From contig NZ_NNBP01000024.1 of assembly GCF_002803155.1 (NCBI RefSeq), positions 1 through 64,000 on the forward strand: a stretch of DNA of 64,000 nucleotides, given 5' to 3'. The stretch is from Streptomyces sp. CB02959 (GTDB taxonomy: Bacteria > Actinomycetota > Actinomycetes > Streptomycetales > Streptomycetaceae). Shown here in pieces: positions 43,297-51,805 of the stretch. A program made the translations under genes and the position numbers. The notes beneath the pieces are model-generated. The model searched no databases. It was not told where the DNA came from and was given only the letters and a program-made list of their open reading frames with translations. The stretch's first letter is position 1. Every line of letters begins with the position of its first letter.

Positions 43297-43668
43297 GTGG
43301 AATCAACACGCCGCGTCCGGATAGCCGTCCTCAGCTCCGAGGGCGAGACCGTACTCAGGTCGCTGCTCGACTGGCTGCATCACGAGGACGAACTGCGCGG
43401 CCGCGCGGTGCTGGAGCGGGCGGCGCCACGGTCCGGTGAGATGGGCGGAATGGTTGACGCGCTGGTGGTGGCGCTGGGCTCTGGAGGAGCGGGAGCAGTA
43501 CTCGCCCGGTCACTTTCGACCTGGCTCTGGCAGCGACGCTCGGACCTCAAGATCACCATCACCTCGGACGACCGCACTATAGAACTTGATGCGCAGCGGG
43601 TCCCCGACGCTCAGGCACTGATCCGGGAGGTCGGTGGCCTGCTCGGTGACCAGGAGCCCGGGCAGTGA
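43297..43668 (+). CDS. EACC1-type effector-associated protein (copy 2)
   Basis: A 123-aa protein (GTG at 43297; the upstream extension in frame looks non-coding). It shares with the 6.8-kb copy the pattern VDALVVALGSGGAGAVLARSLSTWLWQR followed by LKITITSDDRTIELD and AQALIREVGGLL, the EACC1 signature. Its first 60 residues (LSSEGETVLRSLLDWLHHEDELRGRAVLE) differ strongly from copy 1, as expected for a variable recognition part. It overlaps the caspase start by 4 bases. Confidence 0.85.
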   Translation: MESTRRVRIAVLSSEGETVLRSLLDWLHHEDELRGRAVLERAAPRSGEMGGMVDALVVALGSGGAGAVLARSLSTWLWQRRSDLKITITSDDRTIELDAQRVPDAQALIREVGGLLGDQEPGQ

Positions 43669-45026
43669 CGCGGTTTCCCGAAACTGCCCGTTCCCGGGCT
43701 GTTCTGATCGGCACCAGCCGGTTCCCCAAGGCCCCCGAGCTGCCGTCGATCCCTGCCGTGGCCGCCAATCTGAACGCATTGCGTCAGGTTCTCACCGACC
43801 CAGCCGCCGGTACGATCACGCCCGAGCTGTGCCAGGTCGTCTCCGATCCCGCCGACATGCAGCGCCTCGGCCCCATCCTCAGCAACACGATTCGCGAAGC
43901 GACGGACGTCTTGCTCGTGTACTACGCGGGACACGGTCTGCTCGACGACAAGGGCCGCCTCTACCTCAGCCTGGCCGAGACCGAGCCGTCCCTGTTGCGC
44001 TATACGGCCCTGCCGCTTGACACCCTCCGCGAGGAGCTGGCCAGCAGCCCAGCGGCCATCCGGATCCTGATCCTCGACTGCTGCTTCTCAGGCCGGGCCA
44101 TTGAGGCCATGGGCGACGAACAAGGCCTGATCATTGGCCAGTTGGAGGTTGCTGGCACCTACACCCTTACCTCAACCACCGCCAACGCACCCTCCCATGC
44201 ACCAAGCGGCGAACCGTACACGGCCTTCACCGGTGCTCTGCTCCAAGCACTCCGCCAGTCCGAGCCACAGACCCTGGACGCGATCTACCAGCGGGTCGCA
44301 CAGAGCCTTGCCGCACGCGGACTGCCGCGCCCGCAGCGGCGCGCGCTGAACACCGCCGGCGATCTCGCGCTGGCCCGTGGACCAGCGTCGGCAGCTTCGT
44401 CATCCCCAGCGCACGACGAGGTGCGGTTGCGTCCTGACACGGCGACCGCTGCCCGTAACCGGCGCCAGCCCATGGCCATTGGCGGCGTCGGCACGCTGTT
44501 CTTCGGCTGGATCTTCACCGAGGCGCTGCGGGCCGGGTGGGCGAACTGGTCAGACTGGTTGAGCTGGTTGGTCTCCCTGCTGCTCGGCATCCCGGTGCTG
44601 CTCTTCCTGTGGCTCTTCGGGGCTGCTCTGTTCGCAAGCGAACGGAACGTCGCGACGCTTGTCCTCAACTCCGCGGAGATCAGCTTCGGGCGTGGCCTCG
44701 GTGGTGTCCGCGTGCCGTGGACGGACATCTCCCATGTCGGGCTGATGCGGTGGTCGGTCCACAATCGCGTCCGCCAACCGCACCAGGAGAGGCTCACGGT
44801 TTTGGCCGTCCGCCTGCGCGCGGAGGCTCCCGTTCCGAAGACGAGTACGGGGCTCTCCAAGGCTCATCGTGAGCTCGGCTACGTGGGCATCTGCACTCTC
44901 GGGGCGATCGGGGCCGATCGGCGCAGTGTGCTGACGGCGCTCGAATGCTTCGCTGGACCCCGTCTCGTCCGTACGCCCCGTGAATTCCTGCACATTGACC
45001 CGCGGCTCAGCCCGGATATGGTCTGA
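43665..45026 (+). CDS. Caspase-like protease with two membrane helices and a C-terminal PH-like domain
   Basis: A 453-aa protein (GTG start). The peptidase C14 domain (about 1-230) has His90 (YYAGHGL) and Cys140 (LDCCFSG). A linker leads to two helices (about 268-285 and 300-325, SLLLGIPVLLFLWLFGAALF). The C-terminal domain (ATLVLNSAEISFGRG...VPWTDISHVGLMRW) resembles a bacterial PH-like fold. It is thus a membrane-tethered caspase, unlike the PP2C-fused one at 7.3 kb. Coupled to EACC1 copy 2. Probable conflict or cell-death effector. Confidence 0.9.
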   Translation: MTRFPETARSRAVLIGTSRFPKAPELPSIPAVAANLNALRQVLTDPAAGTITPELCQVVSDPADMQRLGPILSNTIREATDVLLVYYAGHGLLDDKGRLYLSLAETEPSLLRYTALPLDTLREELASSPAAIRILILDCCFSGRAIEAMGDEQGLIIGQLEVAGTYTLTSTTANAPSHAPSGEPYTAFTGALLQALRQSEPQTLDAIYQRVAQSLAARGLPRPQRRALNTAGDLALARGPASAASSSPAHDEVRLRPDTATAARNRRQPMAIGGVGTLFFGWIFTEALRAGWANWSDWLSWLVSLLLGIPVLLFLWLFGAALFASERNVATLVLNSAEISFGRGLGGVRVPWTDISHVGLMRWSVHNRVRQPHQERLTVLAVRLRAEAPVPKTSTGLSKAHRELGYVGICTLGAIGADRRSVLTALECFAGPRLVRTPREFLHIDPRLSPDMV

Positions 45027-45124
45027 GCCGGGCCAGGCAAAGTGCCTGCCGTCGCGCCAGTCCAGGAGTCGGACCGGCACGGCGGGCGGCTCGGGCGGTG
45101 CGGCTGTGGGTTGACGGCGGGTGC

Positions 45125-45619
45125 TCACGGACGCAGGCCGGGCAGCTGCTGACGCACCTGCGCGACCAGGTCCTCGGTGGGCTTCCAGGGCCCGAGCTGT
45201 CCGCGCGCGGGGATCGGCAGAGCGAGCTCCTGGGCGCCTGCGAGCTCCAGGTGCCAGCGGCCGGGCTCCGACCACGGGGTGCAGGGCCGGGAGCCGTCAG
45301 GGTCCTGGTGGCAGCCGGTCAGCCGGGCGACCCCGATCACGGCGCCGGTCGGCAGGTCGCGGCCGCGGATCGTGCGGGCGACCAGCGGCAGGCGCAGGGC
45401 GGCCCGGTCGGTCTGCAGGCCCGCGTGCAGCAGGAGCCAGCCGCGCCAGGACCAGGGCCTCGGGCGGTTCTCGACCGTCTTGGCCCCGGAGGCGATGGAG
45501 GTGGCCCACGGCTGTCGGATGCTGATGCCGCGGATCCAGTCGCCCGCCGGCGGAAGGGTGGCGGTCAGTAGGAGTGCACGCTGTCCGATTGGGGCCTGTA
45601 CGCGCTGGACGGGGTCCAT
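45125..45619 (-). CDS. ASCH-domain protein
   Basis: A 164-aa protein starting at 45619 (GAGGGAG upstream). The ASCH signature is clear: ISIRQPWATSIASGAKTVENRPRPWSW followed in the next motif by GWLLLHAG, with the G-x-K-x-x-E-x-R ligand pocket. ASCH domains bind RNA or nucleic-acid adducts. It lies in the leftward accessory module near a P-loop kinase; an RNA-related role for the pair is possible but speculative. Confidence 0.85.
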   Translation of the reverse strand: MDPVQRVQAPIGQRALLLTATLPPAGDWIRGISIRQPWATSIASGAKTVENRPRPWSWRGWLLLHAGLQTDRAALRLPLVARTIRGRDLPTGAVIGVARLTGCHQDPDGSRPCTPWSEPGRWHLELAGAQELALPIPARGQLGPWKPTEDLVAQVRQQLPGLRP

Positions 45620-45774
45620 ACTGGGGATCTCCCTCTCTCGTCTCGTACGGGGTGGGTTGGCCCGGGGCAGGCGAGATGGTTGGACGCCGTTGTGCGCCTG
45701 TCCCGGGGTTTCTGGCGCTTGAGGGACCACCGCGACCGCCCCGGCTCGCGGGCCGGGACGGCACGGAGCATCCG

Positions 45775-46530
45775 TCAGACAGCAGCCGGGACGGGGACGT
45801 CGAGGTCGACACCGCGCAGCCGGTCGAGCACATGCGCGTCGAGGCGGGCCTGGTGCTGGGCGGCGATGGCCAGGTTGGCGGCGCGGCCGCGGGCGTAGTT
45901 GAAGGCCTGCGGGCTGGCGCCGGATGCGGCGAGGGCCTTGTCCACAGCGTTGCCGGCCAAGCGCTGGTTCCACCGGTGGGCGGCGGATTCGCGCCGGGCG
46001 CGGGCGGTGGCTTGGGCCGCTGGCTGTGCCCCCCTGCCGCCGCCGCACTGCTCCCAGTTCGAGCGCCGCTCGCGCATGCCCTCGGGGTCGGCATCCCAGT
46101 CGGCGGCCCACCGGGCGGCCCGCTGGGGGATCTGCTGCTGGATGACGTCCAAGACGTCACGGCCGCCGGTTCCGAGCGCGAGGTGAGCGTCGGTCTCCTC
46201 GAGGACACGGATCTGGTGGGCCAGCAGACGGTAGGGGTAGTAGCGCTGGCTCCAGTTGCCGGTCTCACCGAGCGGCTCCACGATCCACAGGCGGACCGGC
46301 CAGGTGACAGGCCAGATGCCGGTGTCCTCCAGGGCCTCGCCGACGCGCTTGACCATGCGGAAGTACGAGAACTGGCTCTCGTCGAACCACAGGTTTGCGC
46401 AGGGGTTGGGGTGGTCGATGACCTGGCCGACGGCGTCGGCGAGGTTCACCGGGGTCCCGGCCTGGCGGGACATCTCGATGATGCCGTCGGCGGGGGTGGC
46501 GATGTACCAGGTGACAGGCTTGCGGGCCAT
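45775..46530 (-). CDS. Conserved-type hypothetical protein of the accessory module
   Basis: A 251-aa protein starting at 46530 after GGAGGACCAC. N-terminal half alpha/beta (KPVTWYIATPADGIIEMSRQAG; LWFDESQFSYFRMVKRVGEALED; PVRLWIVEPLGETGNW), C-terminal half helical and Arg/Ala-rich (AAHRWNQRLAGNAVDKALAASG). No enzyme motif is evident. Genes of this look occur with small accessory genes on actinomycete integrative elements, but I cannot name the family. Confidence 0.75.
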   Translation of the reverse strand: MARKPVTWYIATPADGIIEMSRQAGTPVNLADAVGQVIDHPNPCANLWFDESQFSYFRMVKRVGEALEDTGIWPVTWPVRLWIVEPLGETGNWSQRYYPYRLLAHQIRVLEETDAHLALGTGGRDVLDVIQQQIPQRAARWAADWDADPEGMRERRSNWEQCGGGRGAQPAAQATARARRESAAHRWNQRLAGNAVDKALAASGASPQAFNYARGRAANLAIAAQHQARLDAHVLDRLRGVDLDVPVPAAV

Positions 46531-46567
46531 GTGGTCCTCCATCAGGGGTGTTGGCGGCCGGAGCCGC

Positions 46568-46762
46568 TCATAACCGGATGTTGATCGGGGTGCGCGGGTC
46601 GCCCGCGCTGGTGTGGACGGTGCTGCGGTGGGCGGCGAGGCCGGCGTTTCCGCCTTGGATCGGGAGGTGGCAGGTGGGGCACCCGTGCCACCACTCATCC
46701 CCGGCTGGGAGTTCGGCCGGGGTGAGGGGGTGCGGGTGGGGGCCGTCGGCTGGGCGGCTCAC
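46568..46762 (-). CDS. Small C2H2-like zinc-finger protein
   Basis: A 64-aa protein whose GTG start overlaps the stop of the kinase gene in a GTGA. It contains HGCPTCHLPIQGGNAGLAAH followed by RSTVH, giving a Cys-x2-Cys...His-x4-His arrangement consistent with zinc binding. Translationally coupled to the kinase, so the two may act together. Confidence 0.7.
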   Translation of the reverse strand: MSRPADGPHPHPLTPAELPAGDEWWHGCPTCHLPIQGGNAGLAAHRSTVHTSAGDPRTPINIRL

Positions 46763-47739
46763 GCGCGGACCGCCTCCTTGTGCTGCGCTTCCAGGTCGGC
46801 GCGGCCGTCGGGGTCGTCGTCCTGGTCGTGGTCGTCGGCCTCCTGGTCGATGTCGTCGAGGCCGCCGTGGACTGTGCAGACGATGTCGTCGTGGTTGTCC
46901 AGCTCGCCGTTCAGTGCCCGGTAGAGGCAGGTGATGCTGTAGGCGGGGGCCCAGGCGTAGCCGGTGCACTCGTCGTCGTGGGGGCACGGCAGCATCACGT
47001 CGAAGCCGATGTCGCCCTGGCCATCGGTGTTGTGCCGGAGGGCGAGGGTGAGGTGCTGCTGGCCGAGGCGGATTTCTGCGACGCGGTCCCCGCCGGCCAT
47101 CTGGGATCCGGGCTTCCAGCGCCACAGCGGCAGGATCTCCGGGCCGAAGAAGCGGCGCGGCAAGAGCAGGTCGCCTAGGCCCTGGCTGCCGTCGAGCCCG
47201 AGGTCGGTGTTCCGGGCCTGGCTCAGTCGGTTCAGATGCGGCAGCAGCAGGGACAGGTCGGTGGCGAACACCACCTTGTTGAACCCCTCACTCGCGAGGC
47301 TGGCATGCGCGTGGACCATCGCCCTGTGCTGCGCGCGGACGGTGTCGTCGGGCACGGTCCGGTTGGCCGGCCGCGGGCCCTGGCGCTCCACGCATACGGA
47401 GGCCGGGGTGGTCACCATGACGGCGATGACGGGCATGTTGTGTCGTTTGGCGGCGGCGACCAGCGGGTCCCTGGCCTCGCGGGTGACGTTGGTTGCGTCA
47501 ATGACGGTGAACAGGCGCCGCTTCATCCGGCGTTCGAGGAGCATGTGGAGGGCGTCGACCGCGTCGGCGGTCGCGGCCTGGTCGCCGGGGTCGTCACTGA
47601 CGGCGCCGCGCAGGGCGTCCAGGGACAGGACCTGGCTGGCGGGCCAGGTACCGGCCAGCGTCGACTTGCCCGCGCCAGAGGGGCCGATGAGGACGACGAG
47701 GCACCGTTGCGGCAGCTGCGGATAGGTCGGCGGGGTCAT
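46759..47739 (-). CDS. P-loop kinase (polynucleotide-kinase-like)
   Basis: A 326-aa protein. The N-terminal ~170 residues form an AAA_33/PNK-like kinase domain: Walker A IGPSGAGKST (18-27), SLDALRGAVSDD (substrate Asp/Arg), FTVIDATNV and a lid with PANRTVPDDTVRAQ. The C-terminal part is a separate domain with GGDRVAEIRLGQQHLTLALRH and an acidic tail (Asp-rich after residue 295). Likely phosphorylates a nucleic-acid 5' end or a small molecule. AAGGAG precedes the ATG. Confidence 0.82.
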   Translation of the reverse strand: MTPPTYPQLPQRCLVVLIGPSGAGKSTLAGTWPASQVLSLDALRGAVSDDPGDQAATADAVDALHMLLERRMKRRLFTVIDATNVTREARDPLVAAAKRHNMPVIAVMVTTPASVCVERQGPRPANRTVPDDTVRAQHRAMVHAHASLASEGFNKVVFATDLSLLLPHLNRLSQARNTDLGLDGSQGLGDLLLPRRFFGPEILPLWRWKPGSQMAGGDRVAEIRLGQQHLTLALRHNTDGQGDIGFDVMLPCPHDDECTGYAWAPAYSITCLYRALNGELDNHDDIVCTVHGGLDDIDQEADDHDQDDDPDGRADLEAQHKEAVRA

Positions 47740-47833
47740 GTGGGCTCTCCTTGTGAGGTGGGCGTGGTCGGGTTCGGGTGCAGGAGCGTTGGGGCGGAGC
47801 CGCGGGCGCGATGAAGGCGGGTGTGGGTGGTTG

Positions 47834-48412
47834 TCATCGGCGGGGGCTCTTGCGGGTGGTGAGCCAGGTGGTCACGGCGGCTGCGCCGACGCCGATGGCG
47901 CGGTGTAGGGCAGCGTCCAGCTCCATCCACGAACTGCCCGGTCCGGTGAGCTCCTTGGTGAGCGTGCCTTCGTCGTCGAGGCGGACCGCCTGGCAGTGCT
48001 CGATGTAGCCGTCCTTGCCGGCCTTTTTCGCCAGCCAGAGCAGTAAGGCGCCGCGGTCGATCGCGGCGTGTGTCCCGGCGTTGATGGCCGCGCCGGCGAG
48101 CAGCGCGGCCGGGGTGACGCGGTAGCCGAACGCCCGGGTGATCGCGACGGTCGCCCCGAGCTGCACGGCGGTGTAGGACGCGACGTGGCGGGCCACCGCA
48201 CGTCGGCCGAGGGCGCTGGTGGTCATGGTCGGGCGGATGGAGTCCGGGGTAGCGGGGGAGCCGTCGGCGTGGACCAGTTCCTCGCCGTACAGCCGCTTGT
48301 GCACTGCCGTCTTCGAGCCCTGGATCCAGTGGTCGCAGCCGGGATGCAGCTCGCCGAAGGTGGCCAGAAGGGTGCCGAAGAGGGCAAGTCGCTCGGTGGT
48401 GAGGTGACGCAT
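47834..48412 (-). CDS. Hypothetical protein of the transfer module
   Basis: A 192-aa protein starting at 48412 (AGGAG 8-12 bases upstream). It contains LATFGELHPGCDHWIQGSKTAVHKRLYGEELV, then a helical hydrophobic part (VASYTAVQLGATVAITRAFGYRVTPAALLAGAAINAGTHAAIDRG over about 85-130) that may be membrane-associated. No recognised family. Confidence 0.75.
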   Translation of the reverse strand: MRHLTTERLALFGTLLATFGELHPGCDHWIQGSKTAVHKRLYGEELVHADGSPATPDSIRPTMTTSALGRRAVARHVASYTAVQLGATVAITRAFGYRVTPAALLAGAAINAGTHAAIDRGALLLWLAKKAGKDGYIEHCQAVRLDDEGTLTKELTGPGSSWMELDAALHRAIGVGAAAVTTWLTTRKSPRR

Positions 48413-48488
48413 GCGCGGGTTCTCCTGATCTTGAAGGGTGAGGGAGCGGGTGGCCGGCCCGTTGCCGAGTGCGGCCACCCGGCGGTCC

Positions 48489-48671
48489 CTACCCGGCCGG
48501 GGTGGCCGGGGTTGGGTCGTTCAGAACGGTGGTTGGTCCCGGCCAGGCCGGGACGGGCAGGAGCCGGACGCGCAGCTCGGGCCGGTTCGCCCAGCAGCCG
48601 CACGCCTCCATCTCCGGGTCTGGCCTTGAGCGCGGCGGCGGCCGTCGCCGTGGCGAGGGGGCGGTGCTCAT
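48489..48671 (-). CDS. Small Pro/Arg-rich hypothetical protein
   Basis: A 60-aa frame starting at 48671, with AGAGGA upstream. Pro/Arg-rich N-terminus, MEACGCWANRPELRVRLLPVPAW in the middle. It is 19 bases downstream of the RRQRL gene and co-oriented. Modest evidence; could be a spurious frame. Confidence 0.5.
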   Translation of the reverse strand: MSTAPSPRRRPPPRSRPDPEMEACGCWANRPELRVRLLPVPAWPGPTTVLNDPTPATPAG

Positions 48672-48690
48672 CGGTGGAGGTCCTCTCGGT

Positions 48691-49164
48691 TCAGGCAGCA
48701 AGCAGGTGCTTGGCCGGGGGAGCGATGTAGGAGGCGGGGTCGGCGGGCGTGCCGTCGAAGCACTCCAGGCAGGAGCCCAAGGTCTTGAGCGGGAGGCAGT
48801 GGAAGTAGCGCCGGCTGCAGGGGCCGGGGCACGTCTGGCGTGCTGCCATCGCCTTGTCGAGCGCGGCTTCCTTCGCGAGGGTCATCGGGAGCTTCGGCTT
48901 TGCCAGGTCGATCCGGTACAGCCACGCGAAGCGCCGGCCGCCGCGGCATTCGATCCGGGCGACGGGTTCCTGGCCTCCGGGGCGCAGGCCCATCTCCCGC
49001 AGCTGGCGGCGGGTGGCGAGGTTGTTGCGCCCGGCCTGCTTCCACCGGAAGACCGGTAAGGAGCCGTCGTCGGGGGCGTAGGGGTCGACGTCAACCAGTC
49101 CCTGGTCCTGGTCGGCCTGCTCCAGGCACCGGGCAACCGGCACTGCGAGCGAGGGGATGAGCAT
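48691..49164 (-). CDS. RRQRL-motif zinc-binding protein
   Basis: A 157-aa protein starting at 49164 after CTGGAGGAACAGCTC. It has RWKQAGRNNLATRRQLREMGLRPGG (the RRQL motif, about residues 52-55) and a four-Cys site (CPGPC and CLECF), with catalytic function unknown. The RRQRL family is seen in actinomycete mobile elements next to transfer genes, and here it sits 215 bases downstream of the TraB gene. Confidence 0.82.
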   Translation of the reverse strand: MLIPSLAVPVARCLEQADQDQGLVDVDPYAPDDGSLPVFRWKQAGRNNLATRRQLREMGLRPGGQEPVARIECRGGRRFAWLYRIDLAKPKLPMTLAKEAALDKAMAARQTCPGPCSRRYFHCLPLKTLGSCLECFDGTPADPASYIAPPAKHLLAA

Positions 49165-49332
49165 GAGCTGTTCCTCCAGCGGGTCGATGGCAGGGCGGCA
49201 GCGCCCCACCGGCGATGGGCTGTCCGGAGGGGCGCGTGGTGCTGTGCGGTGACGGTCGCTACGGCAGGTGGGTGCTGGCTGTGGTCGGCGCGGTGGTGGC
49301 CGGGTCTGGGGCGGGGTTCCGTACGGAACGGG

Positions 49333-49366
49333 AGCGGCGCGCCACCCATATGGGAAGCGCGCCGCT
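49333..49366 (-). terminator. Terminator after traB
   Basis: AGCGGCGCGC (49333-49342) and GCGCGCCGCT (49357-49366) form a 10-bp stem with a 14-base loop just past the traB stop on the leftward strand. Confidence 0.65.
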
Positions 49367-49378
49367 TTGCGACAGCGG

Positions 49379-51712
49379 TTAAGCGGCCTCGTCGTCGGTC
49401 TCCGGTCGGACGCCCAGGGCCACCTTCGAGCCTTTCCCATCCTTGATCCGGTGGATCTGCCCCTTTTTTTCCAGCTTGTTCAGAACGTTCGCGAAGGTCG
49501 ACTCCGGCACCTCACAGGCGGCCAGCAGCTGGCCCCGCTCCACGTAGTCGATGTCGTCGGGGTCGATCTCGTCGCCCTCATCGACCATGTCCACGTACAT
49601 GGGGTCGGACTCGTCGCGGAGGGCGGCCAGGACCTTCTCCTCTGCCGTCATCTCCTTCTTGGCCTTGGGGAGGTCGACGCCTGCGAACGAGGTGCCCGCC
49701 TCGTCGGTCCCGCCGTCGCCGTCCTTCTCCTCGAAGCCGGGGATGGGAGTCTGGGCCAGCTCCTCCATGTACGCCTGGTCGCCCCACCAGGGGACGTCGA
49801 CCGGGGCCATGATGTTCTCCGGCCGGATGTGCGGGGTGGCGTCCTCCAGGGTGTCGATCCGCATCATGCCGGCGCGCCCGCCCGGTGCCGCGACGTAGCC
49901 CAGGCCGAAGGTGCGGCGAGGGTCCGACTCCTCCATGGTCGGGTCGTAGACCAGCGCGTCGTCCTCCTCCACCCATACCGGCGGGATCAGGGAGGGGTTC
50001 AGGCCCTCGAAGCCGGGGGGAAGGTCGCCCAGGTGGACCTGGTCGCTGTCGGTGCGGAGGATGATCCAGGTCCCGCCGGCCAGGAGGTTGGCGCGGATCG
50101 CTTGCTCGCCGCCCAGCTGTTCCAGGTTCACGGTCTGGTTGATCAGGACCCAGGGCATGCCCATGGAGCGGGTCAGGGAGGCGCCGTCCTTGACGATCTT
50201 GATGGCCTCCTTGCGGTTCGGTGCGCCCGGGGCCAGCATCTGGGCGGCCTCGTCCAGCAGGGTGGCGCAGTACGGCCGCATCGCCGACGCCTGAAAGTTT
50301 TTCAGTTCCATGTCGGCGGCCTCTTCGATCCGGTGCTGGAGGACCCACCAGGACAGCCGCATGGCGCCCAGGGCGCCGTGCTTCGTCAGGCCGCTGTACG
50401 CGGCCATCTTGGGAATCGCGGGGTTGCTGGCGCCCTTCGGGTCGCCGTAGATCTGGGCCATCTTGTTGGCGTGGTAGGCCAGGCTGATCATCTGGCTCGT
50501 GCCTCCCTTGCCGGAGCCGGTGGTACCGGCGATCACGACGTGGAGGGCTCCCAGCTGCGGGTCGAACAGCTGGATTTTCGCGGGGAAGCCGGAGACGATC
50601 TTCCCGATGTTGACCCAACCGCCCGGGGTGGCCACCAGGGAGTCCAGGCCCTGGAAGTCGTGGCCGGCTTCCAGCGGGTTGTGGTCCATGACGCGGATGA
50701 TGGCGCGTCGCGGGTCGCGTCGTCCCGGCTCGTAGGAGACGAGGTCGATGCTGCGGCGGAGCGCGCCGGCCAGCTCCGCGACGTTGACGACGCGGGGGAG
50801 CGCGTCCAGGTCGTCGTCGGCCACGACGCGCGCCACCTGGCCGCCGGTGTTCTCGTCCTTGCCGACCTCCTCCAGGTGGGTCTTCGGCAGGACCCGCGCC
50901 CGGACGCGTTTCCAGGCGCCCTGAAGGGTGGAGGGGTCCAGCTCCGCACGCTGGGTGTACCAGACGGTGATGAACGCCTCCCCGAAGTGCGCGCCGACCT
51001 TCATCTCGATGTCCCCGGGCGGGCGACCGAAGAGGCTGGAGACGACCTCCTTCGACACGTTCACGGAGTCGCCCAGGGCCGCGGTGATCCGGCCCTCCCA
51101 GCGGTCCGCATAGATCACGACGTCCGACAGGACCTGGTTCCGGTGGCGTCCCGTCTTCGGGTCGCTGATCACGCGCCCCCAGGCCGCGATCATCTTGTCG
51201 GCCAGGGACACCGGAGCAGGGTCGCCGGCATTGGTCGGGCCGGCCTGTGTCGGCGTCGGCGTCTGCTTCACCTCGATCTTCTGCCGGCCGAAGACGCGGC
51301 GCAGCCGCCAGCCGGTGAAGACGACCGCGGCCCACCAGCCCAGCGACAGGATCCCGGGAACGGTGGTCGGCTCCAGGACGCCGGCCATCAGGGCTTCGGA
51401 CGTCTCGGATCCGCCCAGCTGGCCCACGGCCAGGGCCATACCGGTGGTGATCGTGGAGATCCCCATGGTGTCGCGGTGCGCCCGCGCGATGTCGATCCCG
51501 GGGAGCTGGTTCGCCCAACGGCCCAGGCGGTGCATGTAGTTGGCGCCGGCGAACGTCGCACCGGCCAGGAAGCCGGCCCCGACGCAGGCCGCCGCGTTCG
51601 GGTCCAGGTTGGGGGCCAGGATGCCCACCCCGACGGGGAGGACGATCTGGAGCGCCGCGGCGGCGCGCTCCGCCGGCTCCGCCCTCGGCACGGTCTTAGT
51701 GATGGTGGACAT
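49379..51712 (-). CDS. traB: FtsK/SpoIIIE-type conjugal DNA translocase TraB
   Basis: A 777-aa protein. Two to three N-terminal membrane helices (about 20-35, 40-60, 85-130), then a motor domain with Walker A GTTGSGKGG (about 396-404), QIYGDPKGAS, and a Walker-B region ATLLDEAAQML. A C-terminal winged-helix DNA-binding domain (about 690-760; ERGQLLAACEVPESTFANVLNKLEKKGQIHRI) resembles FtsK gamma. In Streptomyces such a protein moves double-stranded DNA between mycelia, recognising short repeats at the clt locus. It is the core conjugation gene of the leftward module. Confidence 0.9.
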   Translation of the reverse strand: MSTITKTVPRAEPAERAAAALQIVLPVGVGILAPNLDPNAAACVGAGFLAGATFAGANYMHRLGRWANQLPGIDIARAHRDTMGISTITTGMALAVGQLGGSETSEALMAGVLEPTTVPGILSLGWWAAVVFTGWRLRRVFGRQKIEVKQTPTPTQAGPTNAGDPAPVSLADKMIAAWGRVISDPKTGRHRNQVLSDVVIYADRWEGRITAALGDSVNVSKEVVSSLFGRPPGDIEMKVGAHFGEAFITVWYTQRAELDPSTLQGAWKRVRARVLPKTHLEEVGKDENTGGQVARVVADDDLDALPRVVNVAELAGALRRSIDLVSYEPGRRDPRRAIIRVMDHNPLEAGHDFQGLDSLVATPGGWVNIGKIVSGFPAKIQLFDPQLGALHVVIAGTTGSGKGGTSQMISLAYHANKMAQIYGDPKGASNPAIPKMAAYSGLTKHGALGAMRLSWWVLQHRIEEAADMELKNFQASAMRPYCATLLDEAAQMLAPGAPNRKEAIKIVKDGASLTRSMGMPWVLINQTVNLEQLGGEQAIRANLLAGGTWIILRTDSDQVHLGDLPPGFEGLNPSLIPPVWVEEDDALVYDPTMEESDPRRTFGLGYVAAPGGRAGMMRIDTLEDATPHIRPENIMAPVDVPWWGDQAYMEELAQTPIPGFEEKDGDGGTDEAGTSFAGVDLPKAKKEMTAEEKVLAALRDESDPMYVDMVDEGDEIDPDDIDYVERGQLLAACEVPESTFANVLNKLEKKGQIHRIKDGKGSKVALGVRPETDDEAA

Positions 51713-51750
51713 CGAGGTACTCCTGCCTGGATTCTGGGTGATTGCAAGGG

Positions 51751-51789
51751 CGCGGCCGGCCCGTAGGGTGCGTCCCGGGGCCGGCCGCG
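51751..51789 (-). terminator. Hairpin between the 126-aa gene and traB
   Basis: CGCGGCCGGCCC (51751-51762) and GGGCCGGCCGCG (51778-51789) form a 12-bp stem. It sits downstream of the 126-aa gene and upstream of traB on the leftward strand, so it may attenuate read-through. Confidence 0.6.
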
Positions 51790-51805
51790 CTGGTGGTGGG
51801 TGGTG

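Noticed and set aside
47736..47837. 33-codon leftward frame between the kinase and the 192-aa gene
   Set aside because: It overlaps the kinase start, but the His/Thr/Pro-rich sequence is more likely the untranslated leader that carries the kinase ribosome site.
49268..51766. 832-codon rightward frame opposite traB
   Set aside because: The leftward strand encodes a TraB with intact ATPase motifs; the rightward frame has low-complexity shadow composition and no ribosome site.
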